This document shows positions 9,782-17,050 of a stretch of DNA of 32,860 bases, piece by piece. The translations under genes were made by a program, and so were the position numbers. Source of the DNA: Flavobacterium sp. (GTDB lineage: Bacteria > Bacteroidota > Bacteroidia > Flavobacteriales > Flavobacteriaceae); NCBI RefSeq assembly GCF_030146175.1, contig NZ_JASLCE010000018.1:1-32860 (forward strand), read 5' to 3'. The notes under the pieces are model-generated. The model ran no database searches, was not told the origin of the DNA, and saw nothing but the letters and a program-made list of their open reading frames with translations. The stretch's first letter is position 1; each line of letters opens with the position of its first letter.

Positions 9782-10480
9782 ATGATGAAGCAATGGATTT
9801 ACATAGGATTGTTAGTGCCTTTTTTATCGTGGTCACAAGGTGATTTGGGAAAAGGTATACAGTTGTTTGAACAGGCGCGCTATGAAGAAGCACGACCTTA
9901 TTTCAATGCGATTGTCAAAGAAGATCCGGATAATGCCAAAGCGATAGTATATTTAGGTGATATTGCGGCGCATCAGCAACAATGGGACGAAGCCATTTCG
10001 TGTTATCAAAAACTAAAAGTGCGGTATCCTAAAAATGCGGAGTACTATTATAAGTATGGCGGTGCGATGGCGATGAAGGCAAAGTCGGTTAGTAAATTCA
10101 AAGCATTGGGAATGATCGACGATATAGAAGAAGCCTTCCTGACAGCTGCTAAATTAAATCCGAAGCATATAGAATCGCGTTGGGCTTTGATAATTTTTTA
10201 TCTGGAAATCCCAGGAATATTGGGCGGAAGTGAAAAAAAAGCGCAACGCTATTCCGATGAACTAATGGCGATTTCACCGGTGGACGGTTATCTTTCCAAA
10301 GGTCATATTGCCGAATATTTTAAGCGTTATTCCGAAGCGGAAAAATATTTTATCAAAGCGGTGGCTATTGGTCAGTCAAAAGTGACCTACCAACGTCTGG
10401 CCGATTTGTATAAAAATAAAATGAAGATGCCGGAAAAAGCAAAACAAACCTTAGATTTGTATCAAAAGAAAAAAACATAA
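9782..10480 (+). CDS. Secreted tetratricopeptide repeat protein
   Basis: The 232-residue product starts with a signal peptide (hydrophobic GLLVPFLSWS, then Q-G-D) and is followed by TPR units: residues about 23-52 (FEQARYEEARPYFNAIVKED), 57-88 (YLGDIAAHQQQWDEAISCYQ) and a C-terminal pair (HIAEYFKRYSEAEKYFIKAV). A middle segment carries the PGILGGSEKKA string, which I recall from small TPR proteins in other bacteria. It should act as a periplasmic protein-protein interaction scaffold. The mpl-like gene begins two bases after its stop, so translation of the two is probably coupled and a link with cell-wall peptide metabolism is plausible, though only by context. Two adjacent ATG codons (9782, 9785) are possible starts. 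Confidence 0.85.
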   Translation: MMKQWIYIGLLVPFLSWSQGDLGKGIQLFEQARYEEARPYFNAIVKEDPDNAKAIVYLGDIAAHQQQWDEAISCYQKLKVRYPKNAEYYYKYGGAMAMKAKSVSKFKALGMIDDIEEAFLTAAKLNPKHIESRWALIIFYLEIPGILGGSEKKAQRYSDELMAISPVDGYLSKGHIAEYFKRYSEAEKYFIKAVAIGQSKVTYQRLADLYKNKMKMPEKAKQTLDLYQKKKT

Positions 10481-10482
10481 AA

Positions 10483-11838
10483 ATGCGTACACATTTTATC
10501 GCTATCGGAGGAAGTGCCATGCACAATCTGGCACTGGCTTTACATAGCAAAGGATATAAGGTAACCGGAAGTGATGATGCTATTTTCGAACCTTCCAAAA
10601 CCCGTTTAAAAAACAAAGGATTATTACCGGAAGAAATGGGATGGTTCCCGGAGAAAATCACATCCGATATCGAAGCGGTTATTTTGGGAATGCACGCCAA
10701 AGCCGATAATCCCGAATTGTTAAAAGCACAGGAATTGGGATTGAAAATTTATTCGTATCCTGAATTTTTGTACGAACAGTCAAAAGATAAAACCCGGGTT
10801 GTAATTGGCGGTTCCCACGGGAAAACAACCATTACTTCAATGATTCTTCATGTAATGCATTATCATAATATTGATGTGGATTATATGGTGGGAGCACAAT
10901 TAGAAGGGTTTGATACCATGGTTCACCTTACTACCGATAATGATTTTATCGTTCTGGAAGGCGATGAATACTTGTCATCTCCAATGGATCCAAGACCGAA
11001 ATTTCACTTATACCAACCGAATATTGCATTGATCAGCGGAATTGCCTGGGATCATATCAATGTGTTTCCGACTTATGAAAATTATGTAGAGCAATTCTCG
11101 ATTTTTATCCGGAAAATTACCAATGGCGGTATATTGGTTTATAATGAAAATGATCCGGAAGTAAAAAGAGTAGCCGAAGAAGCGACCAATCCGATCCGGA
11201 AAATTCCATACCATACTCCGGAGTATACCGTGGAAGACGGAACAACGTTATTGGCAACACCGGAAGGGCCAATGCCAATTGAAGTTTTCGGAGCGCATAA
11301 CCTGAATAATCTTGCCGGAGCAAAATGGATTTGCCAGAATATGGGTGTCGATGAAGCCGATTTTTACGAAGCCATTGCGAGTTTTAAAGGCGCTTCCAAA
11401 CGTTTGGAGAAAATCGCGGAAGGAAAAGGTAAGGTTGCCTATAAGGATTTTGCACATTCGCCGAGTAAAGTGGCCGCGACGACTAAAGCGGTAAAAGAAC
11501 AATATCCAAACCGAAATCTGATAGCTTGTCTGGAGTTGCATACCTATAGTAGTTTGAATGCCGAATTTTTAAAAGAATACCAAGGAGCACTCAATGCTGC
11601 CGATACGGCTGTTGTTTTTTATTCGCCGGAAGCGGTTCAGATCAAACGATTGGAAACAATAACCTACGAACAGATTGCTAAAGCATTCAATAGGGAAGAC
11701 CTGATTATTTATACCAATCCGGAAGATTTTAAACAGTATCTTTTTAATCTTAACCTGGATAATACGGCACTTTTATTAATGAGTTCCGGAAATTACGGCG
11801 GACTGGATTTCGACGATGTGAAGAAATTAATACAGTAA
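10483..11838 (+). CDS. mpl: UDP-N-acetylmuramate:L-alanyl-gamma-D-glutamyl-meso-diaminopimelate ligase (Mpl-type Mur ligase)
   Basis: This 451-residue cytoplasmic ATP-dependent ligase matches the usual length of E. coli Mpl (about 457). The N-terminal Rossmann segment begins IAIGGSAMHNLALAL with GYKVTGSD, as in the UDP-binding domain of the family. The ATP loop is G-S-H-G-K-T-T at residues 110-116. The central domain has the EGDEY motif and AWDHINVF. The C-terminal domain has KDFAHSPSKVAATTKAV followed by LELHTYSSLN, corresponding to the Mpl DDFAHHP and LEPRSNT motifs. Mpl rejoins recycled murein tripeptide to UDP-MurNAc, bypassing MurC, MurD and MurE. MurC is the main alternative, but the N-terminus and the missing MurC features favour Mpl. 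It lies directly behind a TPR gene and ends at a hairpin terminator. Confidence 0.85.
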   Translation: MRTHFIAIGGSAMHNLALALHSKGYKVTGSDDAIFEPSKTRLKNKGLLPEEMGWFPEKITSDIEAVILGMHAKADNPELLKAQELGLKIYSYPEFLYEQSKDKTRVVIGGSHGKTTITSMILHVMHYHNIDVDYMVGAQLEGFDTMVHLTTDNDFIVLEGDEYLSSPMDPRPKFHLYQPNIALISGIAWDHINVFPTYENYVEQFSIFIRKITNGGILVYNENDPEVKRVAEEATNPIRKIPYHTPEYTVEDGTTLLATPEGPMPIEVFGAHNLNNLAGAKWICQNMGVDEADFYEAIASFKGASKRLEKIAEGKGKVAYKDFAHSPSKVAATTKAVKEQYPNRNLIACLELHTYSSLNAEFLKEYQGALNAADTAVVFYSPEAVQIKRLETITYEQIAKAFNREDLIIYTNPEDFKQYLFNLNLDNTALLLMSSGNYGGLDFDDVKKLIQ

Positions 11839-11841
11839 TAA

Positions 11842-11869
11842 AAAAGGATTGGCTTTCGCTAATCCTTTT
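11842..11869. terminator. Rho-independent terminator after mpl
   Basis: AAAAGGATTGGC pairs with GCTAATCCTTTT (one G-T wobble) around a TTTC loop, followed by TCTGTTTT on the + strand. The hairpin overlaps the stop codon of the opposing DUF1287 gene (11859-11861), so it probably serves both convergent genes. Confidence 0.8.
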
Positions 11870-12449
11870 CTGTTTTATAGGTATAGTGTCCGGTAATCGG
11901 ATACTTAAAAAGAAAATCTTCCAACACTTGTCCGCGGCCTACATTGTGAACAATCAGATGGCGTTTTCCGTCTTTTGATTTTCGATGTACAACGATGCCG
12001 ATATGGGGTAAGGCTCCGGGAAGCATCCAGGTAACAATATCTCCGGTAGTATAATCGGACGGATTAGCGGTAATCGGTTTGACTTTTCCAAAACGGGAAA
12101 AGTAAACCTGAAGATTGGGAACTCTTCTGTGATCAATATTCGTGTCCGGTTTTTTTAAACCCCATTTCGAAGGATACTTCGAAAAGTTTTTTTGCATATC
12201 CACATGAACCTCCTTCTGTAAATCAATCCCAAGCTTCCGGTAAGCTCTGATAATTACATCCGTACAAACGCCCTTATCCGACGGGACATCCCCATTTGGA
12301 TATCCAATTTTTCGATACACCGGATCATACGTCACCCGATCCTTTGTTAATACCATAGCCGCTTCGGATAATTTTTGAGAGGGGTGAAACTGGCTGTTTA
12401 TGGCTGTTATTGGGTAGGTTAGGAATAGAAAAACCAGAAAAAAATTCAT
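11859..12449 (-). CDS. DUF1287 family secreted protein (YijF-like)
   Basis: I place the start at 12449 because the product then begins MNFFLVFLFLTYPITAINSQ, a clean signal peptide. An ATG at 12530 would add 27 residues with an unlikely second hydrophobic stretch and run into the region upstream of radC. From that start the protein has 196 residues. It shows the DUF1287 pattern: SDKGVCTDVIIRAYRKLG with Cys62, NIDHRRVPNL, GDIVTWMLPGALPHIGIVVH with His149, and HLIVHNVGRG with Asn169. The order Cys, His, Asn recalls NlpC/P60-like cysteine amidases, so a cell-wall-related activity is possible but is my inference. The gene is convergent with mpl and divergent from radC. Confidence 0.85.
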   Translation of the reverse strand: MNFFLVFLFLTYPITAINSQFHPSQKLSEAAMVLTKDRVTYDPVYRKIGYPNGDVPSDKGVCTDVIIRAYRKLGIDLQKEVHVDMQKNFSKYPSKWGLKKPDTNIDHRRVPNLQVYFSRFGKVKPITANPSDYTTGDIVTWMLPGALPHIGIVVHRKSKDGKRHLIVHNVGRGQVLEDFLFKYPITGHYTYKTEKD

Positions 12450-12516
12450 AACTTTATTTTTATTAGAATAACGGACTTTGAACGAAACTAGTATTAAACA
12501 AAAAATATACGCCAAA

Positions 12517-13215
12517 ATGAAAGTAATCAACTATATCCCAATTAAAGACTGGGCACCTTCCGATCAACCCAGAGAAAAACTAATCGAAAAAGGCCGAACC
12601 ATTTTAAGCAACACCGAATTGCTAACCATTCTGATACGATCTGGTAGTGAAAAAGAAAGCGCTCTGGATCTCTCTAAAAAAATTCTGGGCAGCCTTGATA
12701 ATAATTTAAACGCTTTAGGGAAGCTATCCATCAAACAATTAATGTCCTTTAAAGGCATTGGTGAAGCAAAAGCAGTAACCATAATCGCAGCCTTGGAATT
12801 AGGGAGAAGAAGAAAAGCCGAAGCCAGTAAATGGAACCTCCCGATTATTATGTCCAGCAAATCCGTTTTTACAATTATGCAACCGATCCTCGGAGAACTG
12901 GGGCATGAAGAATTCTGGATTCTCCTCTTAGATAACTCCAATAAAGCAATTCATAAATACCAAATCAGTAAGGGAGGTTTGGTGGCTACCCTTGTGGATC
13001 CAAGACTGATTTTTAAAACTGCCCTTGAATATAGCGCAACCGGTGTGATCTTAGTTCATAACCATCCTTCCGGATCTCTAAAAGCCAGTGAAACCGATAT
13101 TAGTATCACTTATAAACTCAAAGAAGCCGGAGATTATCTGGATATTAAAGTACTCGATCATATTATCGTAACCGAAAACGAATACTTTAGCTTTCGGGAC
13201 GAAGGATTACTCTAA
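12517..13215 (+). CDS. radC: RadC family JAB/MPN-domain protein
   Basis: The ATG at 12517 gives MKVINYIPIKDWAPSDQPRE, the conserved RadC N-terminus (P-x-x-D-x-P-R-E-K-L). The TTG at 12478 would add 13 unconserved residues. The 232-residue protein has an N-terminal helix-hairpin-helix (LMSFKGIGEAKAVTIIAALELGRR) and a C-terminal JAMM metalloprotease-like domain with H181-N-H183-P-S-G and Asp194. RadC proteins (UPF0758) are widespread. The early DNA-repair name is historical and their biochemical role is unsettled. Its last nine bases overlap the 3' end of the opposing Fur-type gene. Confidence 0.93.
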   Translation: MKVINYIPIKDWAPSDQPREKLIEKGRTILSNTELLTILIRSGSEKESALDLSKKILGSLDNNLNALGKLSIKQLMSFKGIGEAKAVTIIAALELGRRRKAEASKWNLPIIMSSKSVFTIMQPILGELGHEEFWILLLDNSNKAIHKYQISKGGLVATLVDPRLIFKTALEYSATGVILVHNHPSGSLKASETDISITYKLKEAGDYLDIKVLDHIIVTENEYFSFRDEGLL

Positions 13216-13620
13216 AGCATTACATTCCGGACAAATTCCACTAATTAAAATTTGTTGCTCCCGAACGGTATAACCGGAAGGTAAATTAATCCGGATAGCA
13301 ATAGACTCCATGCAAGTCGTTTTTTTACATTTTTCACAACTAAAGTGAACATGATCGTGATTGTGTTGGGACTGCTCTTTGGATTCACATTCCTTACATA
13401 AGGCATATTGAACCACTCCATCAAGGTTTGTAATTCTGTGGAGTTTTCCCTCGTCAACGAGTCGATCCAATGCCCGGTATATTGTAACCCTGTCATATGT
13501 GTTTCCAAAATGATTGTGGAAATCTTTATGGGCTAAGGCGGTATTTTGTGCCTTCAACAGTTCAAGTATCGCAGTTTTGGTACCTGAGCTACGTTCTCTT
13601 TTGATTTTTTTTTCAGCCAT
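13207..13620 (-). CDS. Fur family transcriptional regulator (Zur-like candidate)
   Basis: The 137-residue protein has an N-terminal winged helix (residues about 14-72, TYDRVTIYRALDRLVDEGKL with the recognition helix) and a C-terminal dimer and metal domain. Cys pairs lie at 75/78, 95/98 and 130/133, with a further Cys103. The stretch HNHDHVHFSCEKC supplies typical regulatory-site His residues. The CxxC pairs at 95/98 and 130/133 match the structural zinc site of Fur, Zur and PerR proteins. Which metal or signal it senses cannot be read from sequence alone. It stands divergent from an ABC operon with a histidine-rich permease, which makes zinc a reasonable guess. It is convergent with radC and overlaps it by nine bases. 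Confidence 0.88.
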   Translation of the reverse strand: MAEKKIKRERSSGTKTAILELLKAQNTALAHKDFHNHFGNTYDRVTIYRALDRLVDEGKLHRITNLDGVVQYALCKECESKEQSQHNHDHVHFSCEKCKKTTCMESIAIRINLPSGYTVREQQILISGICPECNALE

Positions 13621-13665
13621 CTTTAAAATGAACAGGTTGTGCTATTGCTTTGTAAGCCTTTGCAA

Positions 13666-13673
13666 CAAAATTA
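13666..13673 (-). promoter_or_regulatory. Candidate -7 box of the Fur-type gene
   Basis: On the minus strand TAATTTTG fits TAnnTTTG exactly and lies 46 bases before the fur-type ATG. No convincing -33 TTG is seen at the usual distance. Confidence 0.4.
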
Positions 13674-13759
13674 CAAAAAATCAAAATACGATGCTTTGGT
13701 GTCAGAAAGGTTCATGATCGAAACGAAGCGATACTGTGGCTATTGAAAGAAACACTAGC

Positions 13760-13784
13760 TTTTGTTATATTATTCATAATAAAA
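13760..13784. promoter_or_regulatory. Imperfect palindrome, candidate operator for the Fur/Zur-type regulator
   Basis: TTTTGTTAT and ATAATAAAA form inverted arms around a 7-base spacer (8 of 9 positions symmetric). It sits between the two divergent genes and just upstream of a TAnnTTTG box. The GTTAT...ATAA(C/T) character recalls Zur boxes, though the spacer is longer than in the gammaproteobacterial consensus. The region is AT-rich, so chance symmetry is possible. Confidence 0.35.
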
Positions 13785-13806
13785 AGAACCGGAACTAATT
13801 TTTTGT

Positions 13807-13814
13807 TATTTTTG
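13807..13814 (+). promoter_or_regulatory. Candidate -7 box of the ABC operon
   Basis: TATTTTTG matches TAnnTTTG exactly. Transcription would begin near 13820, just before the hairpin at 13828-13850. A -33 TTG is not evident. Confidence 0.4.
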
Positions 13815-13827
13815 ATTGGCTTAGTAT

Positions 13828-13853
13828 AAATAGCTCTTTAGGAGCTATTTTTT
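13828..13853 (+). terminator. Intrinsic-terminator-like hairpin in the ABC operon leader
   Basis: A perfect 9-bp stem (AAATAGCTC / GAGCTATTT) with a TTTAG loop is followed by TTT and a CG-interrupted T run. It lies between the candidate promoter and the first operon gene, and there is no upstream + strand gene it could terminate after radC ends at 13215. It may be an attenuator, or the end of a short RNA. Confidence 0.55.
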
Positions 13854-13896
13854 CGTTTAAAATAGCCTACATTGGATTTATTAAAAGCATTTGATA

Positions 13897-14526
13897 ATGA
13901 TTGCTACTAAAAATATTACGTTCTCATACGGGAAAGGGACTTCTTTTGCGTTTCCCAATATTAGCTGTTCTGATGGTGATACCATACTGATTACCGGTGG
14001 ATCCGGAAAAGGAAAGACAACATTGCTACATCTTTTGGGTGGACTTTTACGACCTCAGGCAGGTGAAGTCCTTATAAATACTACCGATATCGGAATATTG
14101 TCTGAAAAAAAACTGGATCATTTCAGAGGGAAAAACATCGGACTGGTTTTACAGCAATCCTATTTTATAGGCGCATTATCCGTACTTGAAAATGTAGAAC
14201 TGGCCTCCTGGTTAGCTTCGGGTAAGCAACGTACCGAAAAGGCTAAAGTGTTATTACAACATCTCGATCTCGAAAATCATATCCATAAGTTGCCTTCACA
14301 ACTTAGTATTGGTCAGCAGCAACGGGTTTCGATAGCCAGAGCGTTGATCAACGAACCAAAAGTACTTTTAGCAGACGAACCGACTTCCAGTCTGGACGAT
14401 GAAAATGCGTTTAAAGTTGCCGATTTACTGGATAATCTGGCTAAAGAATATCGTTCGGCACTGGTAATCGTGACACATGATTCCCGATTAAAGCAACGTT
14501 TTACCAATCAAATTACGCTGTCATGA
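13897..14526 (+). CDS. ABC transporter ATP-binding protein (MacB/LolD type)
   Basis: The ATG at 13897 is preferred to the TTG at 13891. It gives a 209-residue ATPase with Walker A G-G-S-G-K-G-K-T at 34-41, Q-loop LVLQQS, signature LSIGQQQR near 136 (third position Ile rather than Gly), Walker B VLLADEP near 158 with D-loop SSLD, and H-loop VTHD. The fold and small size fit the LolD/MacB/FtsE group, which powers MacB-like permeases rather than classical importers. Its stop TGA overlaps the permease ATG (ATGA at 14523-14526), so the two are translationally coupled. The gene is divergent from the Fur-type regulator and has a hairpin in its leader. Confidence 0.93.
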   Translation: MIATKNITFSYGKGTSFAFPNISCSDGDTILITGGSGKGKTTLLHLLGGLLRPQAGEVLINTTDIGILSEKKLDHFRGKNIGLVLQQSYFIGALSVLENVELASWLASGKQRTEKAKVLLQHLDLENHIHKLPSQLSIGQQQRVSIARALINEPKVLLADEPTSSLDDENAFKVADLLDNLAKEYRSALVIVTHDSRLKQRFTNQITLS

Positions 14527-15794
14527 TTACAAAATTAGCCTGGAAAAATACCTGGTTTAAGCCACTCAATACAACGCTAAGCATTATTTTGCTAACAGCC
14601 AGTGTGGCGATTATTACAGTGTTAATTCTGTTGCAAAAACAATTTGAGGAAAAATTTTCCAGCAATGCCGATGGAATCGATTTGGTTTTAGGCGCGCAGG
14701 GAAGTCCGTTGCAACTTATTTTGTCTTCCGTATATCAGGTGGATGCACCGACCGGTAATATCGATTATCAGGAAGCCAAAAAATGGATGACAAACCCTTT
14801 TGTAAAGACAGCTATTCCACTGGCTTTTGGCGATAATTACCACGGCTTTAAAATTGTTGGAACCACTACCGATTATATGGAAAAGTATGCGGCAAAAGTA
14901 GTGTCGGGTAAAGCCTTTGAAAAGGATTTTGAGGTTGTTGTGGGAAGTGAAGTGGCGAAAAAACTAAACCTGAAAACCGGAGATAAATTTTTTGGATCCC
15001 ATGGCGATGCCGAAGAAGGTGAGGTTCATGAAGAACATGCCTATCATATCGTTGGCGTATTATCGGAAACCGGAAAGGTAATCGATAACCTGATTCTTTC
15101 GAATATCCAGAGTGTTTGGGCGATGCACGATTCGCATGAACATGGCGAAGCCGAAATGCACGACCACGATCATGAAGGACATGACCACGATCACGATCAT
15201 GCGGAAGCCGATCATCATCACGATGCAGTTGTAATTAGTGAGGAAGGAAAAGAGATTACAGCTGTTTTATTGAAATTCCGAAATAAAATGGGGATTGTAA
15301 CCTGGCCGCGAATGATTCCGCAAAATACCAAAATGCAGGCGGCTTCACCGGCTATTGAAATCAACCGACTGTTTACTTTGTTTGGTGTCGGACTTCAGGC
15401 TTTGCAATACCTGGCGTATGGAATTATGCTGATATCCGGAATTAGTATTTTTATTGCTTTATACAATACATTAAAAGAACGAAAATATGAATTCGCCTTG
15501 TTGCGAGTGAACGGAGCAACCCGTTTTCAATTGCTGTATCTAGTCGTTATTGAGAGTTTGATCTTATGCGTACTGGGTTATCTTTCCGGCACAATAGTTG
15601 GAAGAGTAGCACTACTGTTTATTTCCGGTTCCTCCGAGGAAGAATTTAAAATGACATTTAACCCTTTTGAGTTTGTCTGGGAAAAAGAAGGATTCTTATT
15701 TTTACTGACTATATTTGTCGGTGTTTTAGCGGCTGTTATTCCGGCTGTTAAGGCGTACAAACTTAATATTTCAAAAACTTTGGCCAATGCGTAA
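14523..15794 (+). CDS. MacB/FtsX-like ABC permease with histidine-rich extracytoplasmic loop
   Basis: The 423-residue protein has the MacB/FtsX layout: one N-terminal membrane segment (LSIILLTASVAIITVLILL, about 16-34), a long periplasmic domain, and three C-terminal segments (about 295-320, 335-365 and 392-415, the last VGVLAAVIPAVKAY). Within the periplasmic domain, residues about 203-236 form a low-complexity His/Asp/Glu segment with 13 histidines, and another four His lie shortly before it. Such loops bind Zn, Ni or Cu in metal transporters and storage proteins, so metal handling is the natural reading. It is coupled to the ATPase by a 4-base overlap and overlaps the next gene by 8 bases. 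Direction of transport is not shown by the sequence. Confidence 0.9.
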   Translation: MITKLAWKNTWFKPLNTTLSIILLTASVAIITVLILLQKQFEEKFSSNADGIDLVLGAQGSPLQLILSSVYQVDAPTGNIDYQEAKKWMTNPFVKTAIPLAFGDNYHGFKIVGTTTDYMEKYAAKVVSGKAFEKDFEVVVGSEVAKKLNLKTGDKFFGSHGDAEEGEVHEEHAYHIVGVLSETGKVIDNLILSNIQSVWAMHDSHEHGEAEMHDHDHEGHDHDHDHAEADHHHDAVVISEEGKEITAVLLKFRNKMGIVTWPRMIPQNTKMQAASPAIEINRLFTLFGVGLQALQYLAYGIMLISGISIFIALYNTLKERKYEFALLRVNGATRFQLLYLVVIESLILCVLGYLSGTIVGRVALLFISGSSEEEFKMTFNPFEFVWEKEGFLFLLTIFVGVLAAVIPAVKAYKLNISKTLANA

Positions 15795-16332
15795 AAAATC
15801 GATAGTAGTAATAGCCCTTACGGCACTGCTTTTAGTCCTGGAATACGGTTATACTCCGGAAAAAGCACAAAGCAACACACCTGCGGATACAAAAATGGAA
15901 AAAGCAGGATTCGTTAGTTTTACGAACAGCCGAAACACTATAGTAACGGCAAGTTCGGATACGCTTACCTGGAAATTGCTGGGTGATATTAAATATGTAA
16001 AAAAACAACATAAAACATACGGAGAAGTAATGTTCCCGCAGGTAAATGCGAAACTAAAACTAACCAATAAAAAGCGCATTGTGATGAGCGGGTTTATTAT
16101 CCCGATCGATAACAAGTCCTATGCGTTAAGTAAAAATGTGTTTGCATCTTGTTTCTTTTGTGGTAAATCCGGGCCGGAAACCATTATGGGAATTAAGTTT
16201 AAAGGAGAAACACCAAAATTAAAAACCGACCAATATGTAACATTGGAAGGGAATTTCCGCTATAACGATAGCGATGTAGAAGACTGGGTTTATCACGTAG
16301 ATGATGCCGTTATCGTTAAAGGAGCCAAATAA
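15787..16332 (+). CDS. Exported CxxC protein, DUF3299-like candidate
   Basis: The 181-residue product starts with a basic then hydrophobic segment (residues about 4-20), which may be a signal peptide or anchor. The mature part holds the beta-rich core KRIVMSGFIIPIDNKSYALS, then FASCFFCGKSGPETIMGI with Cys122 and Cys125, and ends YVTLEGNFRYNDSDVEDW...YHVDDA. The layout (gain of an internal 'GFIIPI' strand, then a 'F-x-x-C' motif) recalls DUF3299 proteins found beside MacB-like ABC genes in zinc-responsive clusters, but the usual proline run after the Cys is replaced here, so the assignment is tentative. A thioredoxin-like or metal-binding role for the CxxC pair is possible. It overlaps the permease gene by 8 bases and belongs to the same operon. 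Confidence 0.75.
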   Translation: MRKKSIVVIALTALLLVLEYGYTPEKAQSNTPADTKMEKAGFVSFTNSRNTIVTASSDTLTWKLLGDIKYVKKQHKTYGEVMFPQVNAKLKLTNKKRIVMSGFIIPIDNKSYALSKNVFASCFFCGKSGPETIMGIKFKGETPKLKTDQYVTLEGNFRYNDSDVEDWVYHVDDAVIVKGAK

Positions 16333-16341
16333 AATACAAGC

Positions 16342-17031
16342 ATGAGATTTACGAATAAAACCGATATTTTTTTCGATCTGGATCATACCCTTTGGGATTT
16401 TGAAAAAAATTCTGCATTAGCTTTTGAAGCAATCTTCGAAAAGCATGCAATGCCTATTTCGATGGAAACTTTTCTGGAATACTATATTCCGATTAATTTT
16501 AAATACTGGAAACTGTATCAGGAAGAAAAAATTACACAACAGGAATTGCGATATTCCCGTTTTAGAGAGGTGTTTGACTTGTTACAATATCCAATCGACG
16601 ATGCGAAAATCAATCTTTTAGCACAGGAATATATCTGGTATTTGCCAAAGTTCAATCACCTTTTTGATGGCGCTATCGAAATCCTGGATTATTTAAAACC
16701 GAAATACAACCTGCATATCATCACGAACGGATTCCATGAAGTTCAGGAAGGGAAACTCAAAAATGCCAATATCGACCATTATTTTATTACGATAACCAAT
16801 TCGGAAAAAGCCGGAGTTAAAAAACCCAATCCGAAGATATTCGAATTTGCATTGGATCTTGCCCGAACGGATAAAGACAAAAGCGTGATGATTGGCGATA
16901 GCATGGAAGCCGATATCGAAGGGGCGTTAAATGTTGGGCTTGATGCCATCTTTTTTAGTGAATCCGACTATGGGGACGCTTTAAAAGTGCCACAGGTGCG
17001 TCACTTGTTAGAACTTAAAAAAATACTTTAG
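16342..17031 (+). CDS. YjjG family HAD phosphatase (noncanonical pyrimidine nucleotidase)
   Basis: The 229-residue cytoplasmic protein carries the four haloacid-dehalogenase motifs: D12-L-D14-H-T (nucleophile and acid), IITNGF (motif II), KAGVKKPNPKIF (motif III Lys) and MIGDSMEADIEGA (motif IV). The DLDHTLWDF start, the helical cap and the TNGFHEVQEGKLKNANIDHYF segment match the YjjG subfamily, which dephosphorylates nucleoside monophosphates, including noncanonical pyrimidines. It follows the CxxC gene by nine bases, so it is probably cotranscribed, though a functional link is not obvious. Confidence 0.88.
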   Translation: MRFTNKTDIFFDLDHTLWDFEKNSALAFEAIFEKHAMPISMETFLEYYIPINFKYWKLYQEEKITQQELRYSRFREVFDLLQYPIDDAKINLLAQEYIWYLPKFNHLFDGAIEILDYLKPKYNLHIITNGFHEVQEGKLKNANIDHYFITITNSEKAGVKKPNPKIFEFALDLARTDKDKSVMIGDSMEADIEGALNVGLDAIFFSESDYGDALKVPQVRHLLELKKIL

Positions 17032-17050
17032 AATAGTAAATCAAACCAAT

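Noticed and set aside
12478..12516. Upstream TTG start for radC and ATG at 12530 for the DUF1287 gene
   Set aside because: Both extensions run into the divergent gap and add residues lacking conserved features, while the internal starts give typical N-termini.
13514..13717. Small Cys-rich + strand frame crossing the Fur-type gene and its upstream gap
   Set aside because: Most of it is antisense to the regulator, and the Cys residues appear by chance in the remaining segment. There is no start context or hydrophobic signal.
15160..15230. His-rich repeat in the permease as an assembly artefact
   Set aside because: The codons vary (CAC, CAT with GAC, GAT, GAA) and the frame stays open with sensible flanking domains, so an artefact is unlikely.
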